Source: Symbiodinium natans (lineage: Eukaryota; Sar; Dinophyceae; Suessiales; Symbiodiniaceae). From it: DNA of 64,000 nucleotides. The translations under genes were made by a program, and so were the position numbers. The notes under the pieces are model-generated. The model was not told the origin of the DNA. It saw only the letters and a program-made list of their open reading frames with translations, and did not search any database. Positions 54,564-62,638 of the stretch are shown one piece after another; position 1 is the stretch's first letter; each line of letters opens with the position of its first letter. The stretch spans positions 353,147 through 417,146 of the forward strand of contig CAJNDS010002102.1 in NCBI GenBank assembly GCA_905221605.1, given 5' to 3'.

Positions 54564-55520
54564 GAAAGGGTTGGCGGCTGGAAGGTTTGGAGTCTAGGCT
54601 GGGCTTAGGAATCAGGCGCAGGCTGCGCTTGCCCGCGTCAAGTGGAGATCGTTTCACGCTAGAAAATGTGGCTCTGCCATAAGTATATCGGAACCAGACA
54701 TGACAAGCAGCCCGCCTTTAAGTCCCGACGATGGACCAACTGACGCACCCTGCACAAGACCTCCTGGCGACAGCGACGTGGCATGAGAGCGACGAGGTCG
54801 CTCTTCGTCTTCTGCGCGCAGATGCTTTGTCGGCGGGCCGTATTGCGGGCTTCTCCGCCAACGCAGGCAAAGACATAGAGAAACAACCCTCACGTGTCAC
54901 CTGGAGGGTTTACAGTTTAGAGTTTCGGATGTAGGGTTGAGGGTGAAGCTTTATCGCCTGAACCTCCTAAGCCCTATGCGCCTACAGCCTAGAGTAGAGG
55001 AAGCAAAAAGAAAAAGAACCGGGCACCCGGCCGGGCAGGGGGGGCGGGTTGCGGGGAGACCCCACACACAGCGTACGCGACACAAGCAAGAGGCACCAAC
55101 AACGAACCGGGTCCGGCCAGGAGAGGTGGGTGGGTTGTGGGGAGGCCCCACACCGGGTTGTTTTTCTTGTTGTCGTTTGTTTGTTTCTGTCTAGGCTTCA
55201 TTATTTCGTTCTTTCTTTCTCGCTTGCTTTGTTTAACTCTTTCTTTCTTTCTTGCGTTATTTCTTTCGTTCTTTACCACGGGGCGGGCCGTGGGGGCCGT
55301 GGGGGCCGGGCCGTGGGGCCGGGCCGCGGGGCCTGACCGCGGGGCGCGGGGGTCGGGCCGGTGCGGGCCGCGGGGGCCGGGCCGCGGGGCCGGGCCGCAG
55401 GGGTCGCGGGCCGCAGGAGGCGCCGGGCCGCGCGTGAATCCGCCCATTATGGAGCCCTAAACCCTAAGCCCTAAACCCTAAACCCTAAACCCTAAACCCT
55501 ATGTCATGGATGTTGCGGCT

Positions 55521-55580
55521 CACAGCCGGGCCCCCGGCCAATAGCGGATGGCCGTGGCGGAGCCCTGCTGGCCTGAGCAC
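55521..55580 (-). CDS. Module exon, type B (GSATAIRYWPGARL)
   Basis: GQQGSATAIRYWPGARL followed by TGA. Same core as GSQSVIRFWPARRAW at 35.2 kb. Confidence 0.5.
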
Positions 55581-55837
55581 GTTGGGTTTAGGGTTTAGGG
55601 TTTAGGGTTTAGGGTTTAGGGTTTAGAGTTTAGACTTTAGAGTTCAGAGTTTAGAGTTTAGGGTTTAGGGTTCTAAGGTTCAGGGAATCCTCTAACCACG
55701 CTCTACACCCTGTTTGGGGTTTAGGGTTTGCTGTTCCAGCAAACCCCGTGCTCTAAAACCTAAACCCTTCAACTCCCAAACCCTAAACCCTAAACCCCAA
55801 ACCCCAAACCCTAAACCCCAAACCCAAGGCACATCAG

Positions 55838-55908
55838 CTTCCTCTGTTAAAGTTCGCACGAAGTGGCGGTAGACAGGTCGGCCGTGAACATGCCCGCGGT
55901 GCAGATAC
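55838..55908 (-). CDS. Module exon, type B (HVHGRPVYRHFVRTLTEE)
   Basis: After CCCAG at 55909 the frame contains HGRPVYR, matching GRPVYV at 50.1 kb and GRPAYV at 43.5 kb. Confidence 0.5.
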
Positions 55909-56099
55909 CTGGGACGTCCAAGGTATTCTTGAGGGCTTTCAGGGTTTAGGGTTTAGGGTTCAGGGTGTAGGGTTTAGGGTTTAGGGTTTAGGGTTTAGGG
56001 TTTGAGATTCTCGGAAGCCACCCAAAATGTCTATAAACCCTACACCCTCAACGCCCAACATCTCCACAACACACCAAAGCTCGCAAAGCCAAAAAGTTC

Positions 56100-56370
56100 A
56101 CGGGTAGGGTTTAGAGGGTACGGTTAATCATTATGAAGGGGGCCTTAAAGTAATGTCCATATTGCCCCCTTAATAGTATTTCCTCGCGGCACTCCAAGAA
56201 AGATACAAAGCCGCGATATTATAAGTGTATTCTATTCTTTTTCACTCACAATATAAATATTTTTTAGCTTACGATTATTCATCAGCCTCTTTAATTGACT
56301 TTACAGGTGGTCCTTGAGAGCAAAGCAATAATCCAAATATGCGGTAATATCAGTAGTAAGAAGTGAGTTT
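56100..56370. other. AT-rich unique segment with hairpin
   Basis: Contains gaagggggccttaaagtaat and attgcccccttaatag as an imperfect hairpin, then A/T-rich DNA. No gene seen. Confidence 0.5.
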
Positions 56371-56459
56371 TGGGTTTCGGGTTTAGGGCCTAGGGTTTAG
56401 GGTTTAGGGTTTAGGGTTTAGGGTTTAGGGTTTAGGGTTTAGGGTTACCCTCCGACCCC

Positions 56460-56550
56460 TTGGACTCTTCAAGAAAGGGCACTCCCCACAGATGTCAGCG
56501 TTCTCACGCCCACCGGCCCGGCCGAAGATGTGCAGCCTCGGGAATGAGTA
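56460..56550 (-). CDS. Exon-like ORF (RLHIFGRAGGRENADICGE)
   Basis: Open for about 30 codons, ending CPFLKSPRG. Similar to LQVCGRARRENEHEPKC at about 39.15-39.20 kb, suggesting a second recurring module. Confidence 0.4.
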
Positions 56551-57015
56551 GGGAGAGTTGAGGGTTTAGGATTTAGGCTTTAGGTTTAGGGTTTAGGGTG
56601 AGTATGCTTTTGGGTTTCGGGCGCAGTGTTTCAGTGCTTCAAGGGTTTGGGGTCTCGAGTTCGGGGGCCCCTGGCCCAAGTGACCTCTGCGGCAGACTGC
56701 AAAACCTGAGGAGTTGGAGCGCCCACTTCTTCCATGATCGAGGTTGCGGTCCGACGCCGACGACGCCTCGCACCAAACGTCCTGAAACCCTAGACCTAGC
56801 AGGCGTTGCGCTCTTCAACCCTATTCCTTAAATCCCTAAATCCCTACATTCCTATACCCCTAAACCCCTAAATCCCTGAATCCCAAAATTCCTAAACCCT
56901 AAACCCTCAACCCTAAACCTTCCAACCCCCGGGCGCGCGGCACGGGGGGAGAGCACAAAGTTGCAGAGTCGACCTCCATCCTGCGGATGTCGGGCGCAGC
57001 AAACTTTCTGGCTGG

Positions 57016-57165
57016 GTTTAGGGTTTAGGGTTTAGGGTTTAGGGTTTAGGGTTTAGGGTTTAGGGTTTAGGGTTTAGGGTTTAGGGTTTAGGGTTTAGGG
57101 TTTAGGGTTTAGGGTTTAGGGTTTAGGGTTTAGGGTTTAGGGGTTTAGGGTTTAGGGTTGGGGCA
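57016..57165 (+). repeat. TTTAGGG array
   Basis: About 21 heptamers. Another of about 16 follows at 57306-57418. Confidence 0.95.
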
Positions 57166-57954
57166 ATGAGGCATCCGATACTAATCCCTTAAAGGTGTAT
57201 ATAAAAGGCCCGACTTCCCTCCTTCACTACGAAGCACCCAGGCGCTGTAGGTGGCTTAGGGTTTTAGGGCTTAAGGCAGCTTCAGATGGTTTAGGGCCTG
57301 AGTTGGTTTAGGGTTTAGGGTTTAGGGTTTAGGGTTTAGGGTTTAGGGTTTAGGGTTTAGGGTTTAGGGTTTAGGGTTTAGGGTTTAGGGTTTAGGGTTT
57401 AGGGTTTAGGGTTTAGGGCTGTGGGTTGAGGGTCTACTTCGGACCCTGAAGAAGGGCCGTGAAAGCCCCAGACGTCTCGAGAGAAATGAGGGTTCCTTGT
57501 GAAGATAATAGTACTAAGGTTTAAGGGGGTTGGTGATCAAAAGACAGGACTTCTAGGATTTTTGGGTGAGCATCAACTCCTTTTCATGGGTGCTTGGGCG
57601 AGAGAAGAGCGCACAATAAGACTGGACACTGACCATGCTACCCACTTTCTCGCCGGAATAATACCATTCAAAAAAAAATAACATGTGAGCTTTACCCTGA
57701 AAGTCCCGACAGAACTCGGGCGCAGGGTCTGGGGTTCCGGGCTAGGGCTTTTCAGAGATTGTGGGCTTTGGGGTTTCGCACTCTGGGTTCAAACAGTCTA
57801 CGGGGAGCTAGATCGGTTTGGGGGTACCGGGAAAAGCTCCAACATAAACCCCAGACATTCTAATCGGTCTAGGGCTTAGGACTTAAGGCTTAGGGTTTAG
57901 GGTTTAAGGGTTTAAGGGTTTAAGGTTTAGGGTTTTCAAACAGCGAAGGGGCAA

Positions 57955-58045
57955 CCCCACCGAGCCTGGACATTTGTCGTCTCTCAACACCGCCCAACTG
58001 GTGATCGCAGCATTGAGCCCAATGCCGGTGGTGCACGCACGGTCT
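57955..58045 (-). CDS. Exon-like ORF (TGIGLNAAITSWAVLRDDK)
   Basis: Open for about 30 codons. The core NAAITSWAVL resembles GNNITSWAMVAV at 58.4 kb. A pentatricopeptide repeat was considered but is not established. Confidence 0.45.
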
Positions 58046-58199
58046 AGGTTTTAGCTTTCGGGTTTAGGGTTTAGGGTTTAGGGCTTAGGGTTTAGGGTTT
58101 AGGGTTCAGCGTTTAGCGTTTAGGGTTTAGGGTTTAGGGTTTAGGGTTTAGGGTTTAGGGTTTAGAGTTTGTTAGCTTTAGGGCTCAGGGCTTTTGGTG

Positions 58200-58310
58200 T
58201 GGATTGAGAAGATCTTCTGCGCTTGGGTTGAAAACGGGGTCAAGGAGCCTTTTGAACTCTCCCCCCTGGTTGCGACAAGTCATCACACTGGAAGCTTCTA
58301 GGAAGGCAAA
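58200..58310 (-). CDS. Exon-like ORF (EFKRLLDPVFNPSAEDLLN)
   Basis: Open for about 35 codons from LEASSVMTCRNQGGEF. Among the clearest coding compositions in the central region. Family unknown. Confidence 0.45.
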
Positions 58311-58351
58311 AGTATCTAAAGGTTTAGGGTTCAGGGCTCAGGGTTTAGATT

Positions 58352-58512
58352 TAGATTGATGAAACACATGTTCTGGACACAGCTGGCGAGATTAAACTTG
58401 CTGAGACGAACATGGTTTTTTGATCATCGCAGCGACTGTGTTCCAACGATACTGCCACCATTGCCCAGGAGGTGATGTTGTTGCCTAGGATGGCTTGAAT
58501 GTGTCTTTCCCT
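58352..58512 (-). CDS. Exon-like ORF (QAILGNNITSWAMVAVSLEH)
   Basis: Open for about 50 codons, ending SRCDDQKTMFVSASLISP. Shares ITSWA and a following DDK/DDQK with 57955-58045, so the two are probably repeats within one protein. Confidence 0.45.
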
Positions 58513-58594
58513 CACCCTCAACCCCAAACCCTGAAACCTGAACCCTGAAAACCTAATCCCTAAACCCTAAACCCTAAACCCTAAACCCCTGAGA

Positions 58595-58674
58595 GAGCAG
58601 TTCCATTCCGTTTTCCGCCCGCGGCGTGCGGACAAGCGTGCGCCCGACTTTGCCCCCCAAAAGTTCATATAAAG
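58595..58674 (-). CDS. Exon-like ORF (LYELLGGKVGRTLVRTPRAE)
   Basis: Open for about 28 codons, ending NGMELLSG before a CCCTAAA tract. Likely the same gene as the next three segments to the left. Confidence 0.45.
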
Positions 58675-58850
58675 GGTTTAGGGTTTAGGGTTCAGGGTTT
58701 AGGGTTTAGGGTTTAGGGTTTCGGGTTTCGGGTTTCGGGTTTAGGGTTTAGGGTTTTGGGTTTTGGGTTTAGGGTTTAGGGTTTAGGGTTTAGGGTTTAG
58801 GGTTTAGGGTTTAGGGTTTAGGGTTTAGGGTTTAGGGTTTAGGGTTTAGG

Positions 58851-58957
58851 GATACTACCCCCGCCGTGGTTCCCCCCATGATTAAGGTTATTTAGGGATA
58901 ATTAAGCCTAATTCAGGCTATTAAGGGGGGAACCTAGGGGGGTAGTATAGAGGGGGG
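58851..58957 (+). mobile_element. Hairpin element family M2, copy 3, without internal telomeric tract
   Basis: gatactacccccgccgtgg at the left and aggggggtagtatag at the right. The core is ggttccccccatgattaagg. It shows what the empty element looks like. Confidence 0.8.
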
Positions 58958-59514
58958 GTTGAAAAGTTCAAACTGCTCGGGCAGGTCCAAGCAGTGGAAA
59001 ACAAGATGGGTTTGGGGTTTGGGGAGCTTAGGGAGTTTAGGGTTTAGGGTTTGGGGTTAGGGTTTAGGGTTTGGGGTTTGGGGTTTAGGGTTTGGGGTTT
59101 ACGGAGCTTGCGGAGTTCAGGGAGTTTGGGGAATGTAGGGAGCTTGGGCAGCTTAGGGAGTTTACGGTTTAGGGTTCAGGGTTTGGGGTTTAGGGAGTTT
59201 GGGGAGTTTAGGGAGTTTAGGGAGCTTAGGGAGTTTAAGGGGAGTTTTGGGCTCTTCAAAATGTTAAGGGCTTTGGGTTTCGGAAGTCCACCTTAAAAGC
59301 GCTTTTGTGGCCGCAATCCAGCATCGGAGCTTCCGCGTCTTTGCGCCGAGCAAAACACCCTAAGCCCTAAAACCCTTAAAACCCTTAAAACCCCTAAAGC
59401 TCTAAAACCCTTAAACCCTTCAACCCTAAACCCTAAATTAAGACCCTCAAACCCTTAAACCCTTTAAACCCTAAACCCTAAATTAGGACCCTTGAGCCCT
59501 AAATTCTCAATCTC

Positions 59515-59661
59515 TCAAGCTCCAGAGGACGTGGACTTTTTCGGTTCTCCGGAGTCCTCCCAACGATTCAAATACCGTTGCTCCAACAGCCACGCATTGT
59601 ACGGCGCAGACGCGAAGTTTGTCCGGATGGAGAAATACTGCTCCTTGTACAGGATGGGGTC
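59515..59661 (-). CDS. FAD oxidoreductase last exon
   Basis: 49 codons including stop: DPILYKEQYFSIRTNFASA to KKSTSSGA then TGA. A Ser/Lys tail ends the protein. Confidence 0.8.
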   Translation of the reverse strand, partial: DPILYKEQYFSIRTNFASAPYNAWLLEQRYLNRWEDSGEPKKSTSSGA

Positions 59662-61580
59662 CTGAGGCTACAAGTGGTGCTGAGCCCAACTTCTGACAGA
59701 GTCTAACACCTAGAACGAACCCTAAACACTAAACCCTAAACCCTTAACCCTAAACCCTAAACACAACTCAGCTCCTGAAAGTCCTCGCCAGTGCCCAGAA
59801 TGAGGTCTGCGACGATGTCCGGGCATGGCAACTGGAAGGTTTTGAAACTGAGAAGGCTCCTGGATTTCGGGTTTAGGGTTGTTTAGGGTTTAGGGTTTAG
59901 GGTTTAGGGTTTAGGGTTTAGGGTTTAGGGTTTAGGGTTTAGGGTTTAGGGTTTGGGGCTTGGGGCTTGGGGCTTGGGGCTTGGGGCTCCTGAAGGCATC
60001 CTCATGGGCATTCACCATGGAAGCTCGAAGCTCTTCCGGAACGTCACCTGGCACAGTGGGGGGGTTTAGGGTTTAGGGTTTAGGGTTTAGGATTCAGGGT
60101 TTAGGGTTTAGGGTTTAGGGTTTGGGGTTTGGGGTTTGGGGTTTAGGGTAAGCCCGCCTTGCACAACGGACTTCCACAGTTGGGGTAGATCATCAGGTAG
60201 ATCCTTGTCAGCTGGCATTGGGGTCAGCCTCTCTGTGGCCCAGCTGAAGTACATCTTCTTGTGCTGATGAAAGTTCACATAGCCGCCGAACGGACCGTCG
60301 AGGATGGTGGCGGACGCCGTATCCTAAGGCAGGTTTGGGGGCCCTATAAATTCTAGCCTTTATGAAGATTATGCTAAGGGCTAGGGGGTACCAAAAGGGT
60401 CAAAAAAAACTATTTTCAAGTTGACCCCTGTGTCTGCTAAGGCCGGGATCTCAGATGTTTCGATGCCGAACTTCAGCCTCCAGTCCGGTTTCGGGCTGCC
60501 GTCCACTCCAAGAGCCTTACTGTGGCTAGTAGGGACTGAGGGAATGGGGTACCCTATATCTATCCCTTAAAGGGTATATATAGGGGGGATATAGGGATTC
60601 CCTACTAACTACTCACCAACAGTAAGGAGCCTGGTCAACGGCAGCCTTTCCTTCCGAAAGGCAGTTCACCACGAACTGGGCATGGAGAGTGCCCTTGCTC
60701 GTCGCAATCTGATACATGCCTTCCCGCTTTTGGACTTCTGACACCCAGGTGTTCAGGAGCGTATCAATCTGCCGCGAGTGCAGCGCATCCTGCAACAAGT
60801 CCTTCAGCAGCGGGCTTCGCAGGGCATGCTCCTCCGTCTCAAAGGCAGCGGCAAAGGCACTGCTGTTCCAGGCAGCAGGCACCGGCACTCTTCGAAAGAT
60901 CCGCGTCGGGCGTTCGCCCAGATAATGCAGGTGAGGACTCTTGGCCAGGATGTCCTCATACGCGCCCTGCAGATTCTCAAAGTATGCCTCCAGCTCATGG
61001 GGTGGCACCGAAGAAGCGCGCGGAACCAAATAAGTGAACTTCGTCGACTTCATCTTGTCCCACGCGATCTGCGAGCCCAGCAGCTTCTCAAGAACATATC
61101 CGAAGCTCAGAGCAGATTCCATCCTGCGTCGGCCCGTTTCTAGCGTCTTGTCGTCGCTGTACTCGAAGCCCAGGTGTATCTTGCCCTCATGAAAGGGCTT
61201 ACGAAGATGAGGGAACCCCTAGTAGAGACCCCCAAATAATGGAACTCCCTGATAATAAGGACCCCAAGAAGGTAACTTCCCGAACTTGGGAGACCTCCAT
61301 TTAGGGAACTGAGGGTTCAGGGATTGTAGACCCTAAACCCTAAAACCTAAACCCTAAACCCTAAACCCTAAACCCTAAACCCTAAACCCTAAACCCTAAA
61401 CCCTAAACCTAAACCCTAAACCCTAAACCCTAAACCTCCCGAACTTCGGAAGCCTCATGGTTTTTGCTCCGGGCCATGATCTCCGTGGCATTGTCGATCA
61501 GCGTGACGTGAAAGCCGTGGCTCTCGAAGAGGAGCGCCATCGTCAGGCCCTGGAGCCCTGCGCCCAGAATGGCCACGTGC
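59515..61580 (-). CDS. FAD-dependent oxidoreductase (DAO-type), seven exons, 5' end missing
   Basis: Exons 61454-61580, 60631-61185, 60435-60515, 60158-60323, 59990-60047, 59775-59859 and 59515-59661 join in frame to a TGA at 59515-59517, about 405 codons. The first begins HVAILGAGLQGL, the GxGxxG dinucleotide-binding motif, with an acidic residue at the end of the second strand (HVTLIDNA). EGKIHLGFEY follows, as in D-amino-acid-oxidase-like flavoproteins. The substrate is not predictable. All six acceptors are AG|G. The donors are GC, GC, GA, GC, GA and GA. Each junction repeats a few bases of the other side. The N-terminal exon was not found, and the GT2 gene lies 1 kb upstream. Confidence 0.8.
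59775..59859 (-). CDS. FAD oxidoreductase exon 6
   Basis: SLLSFKTFQLPCPDIVADL to GEDFQ. Ends TTCAG|GAG; the next exon begins CTCAG|GAC. Confidence 0.8.
59990..60047 (-). CDS. FAD oxidoreductase exon 5
   Basis: 58 nt: GDVPEELRASMVNAHEDAFR. Ends TTCAG|GAGCC; the next exon begins TCCAG|GAGCC. Confidence 0.8.
60158..60323 (-). CDS. FAD oxidoreductase exon 4
   Basis: DTASATILDGPFGGYVNFHQ to LWKSVVQ. Ends TGTGCAAG|GC; the next exon begins after TGTGCCAG|G. Confidence 0.8.
60435..60515 (-). CDS. FAD oxidoreductase exon 3
   Basis: 27 codons: ALGVDGSPKPDWRLKFGIE to PALA. GA donor (or GC if three bases shorter). Confidence 0.75.
60516..60630 (-). mobile_element. FAD intron 2, a terminal-inverted-repeat element
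   Basis: The intron is almost entirely a hairpin: cttactgtggctagtaggga at the left and tccctactaactactcacc then aacagtaag at the right, with a second dyad (gggtaccctatatctatccc and gggtatatatagggggg) inside. This looks like an introner with terminal inverted repeats and AGGCTCYT target duplications. Confidence 0.7.
60631..61185 (-). CDS. FAD oxidoreductase exon 2
   Basis: 185 codons from GKIHLGFEYSDDKTL to KAAVDQ, containing the conserved FVVNCLSEG. Ends CCAG|GCTCCT; the next exon begins AAG|GCTCTT. Confidence 0.85.
61205..61290 (-). mobile_element. Hairpin element family M5, copy 2, in FAD intron 1
   Basis: On the minus strand it reads cttggggtccttattatca then attatttgggggtctcta, matching 31310-31395. 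Confidence 0.7.
61454..61580 (-). CDS. FAD oxidoreductase exon 1 in window
   Basis: Acceptor CCCCCAG|GCACG and end CATGAG|GC. CATGAG recurs as CATGAG|G at the start of the next exon. Carries GAGLQG. Confidence 0.8.
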
Positions 61581-62209
61581 CTGGGGGCTGTTTAGGGTTT
61601 AGGGTTTAGGGTTTAGGGTTTAGGGTTTAGGGTTTAGGGTTTAGGGTTTAGGGTTTAGGGCTTAGGGTTAAAGTTGCCACGAGAAATATAGAGCGCACAC
61701 ATCACCTTTTGATGGTGTGTATGTATATAGTATATGTATATCTATACGTATATGTATATGTCCATGTACATGTGCATGTACGTGTAAATGTATACGCATA
61801 ATCTACTTATTCCTTCATCCCTTCTGCCTTTGTCATGGCTAATTCTAAGTTCCGGTAGCCTAAACCCGAAACCCTAAACCCCAAACCCTGTTCAGCTCCT
61901 TAAGAAGCACTCAGATGCCTCTTCCTGATCTTCTGCTCAAGCTTCTGAAACGCGGTCTCTGGCTCTTTCAACGCCTCTCTCGGGCTTTTAAGGGTTTAGG
62001 AAATTTTGGGGTTTGGGGGTTCACTTAGGGGTTCAGGGTTTCGGGGTTGAGGGGGTTGAGGGGTTTAGGGGTTTAGGGTTTAAGGGTTTAGGGTGAAGGG
62101 TTCAAGGGTTGAAAGGGCTTGAGGTTTAGGGTTCAGGGTTTGAGGGTTTTGGTACGTTGGGTTTTGGGTCCTGGGCTTCGAGCCGCTGAATAAGGTGCAA
62201 CTCTACATA

Positions 62210-62456
<247 letters not shown>

Positions 62457-62563
62457 TGCTTTCTTTTTTGTTGCTTATTAGCTGCTTATGCTTTTAGATT
62501 TATACGTTTTGTTCGGGGAATTGTACATGCTATATACCCAACAGATATACCTTTCGGGGCCTC

Positions 62564-62638
62564 CTATGTTCTCCCAGCCTCCGCGAACACGCACACGGGC
62601 TTGCGGATCCGTTCGTGAAGGATCAGCTGCACGATCTC
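62564..62638 (-). CDS. Glycosyltransferase last exon
   Basis: Begins after CCTGGCTCCCTGAG|GAGAT, a near copy of the donor side 200 bp upstream, so WLPE|EIVQL is read once. 24 codons then TAG. Confidence 0.7.
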   Translation of the reverse strand, partial: EIVQLILHERIRKPVCVFAEAGRT

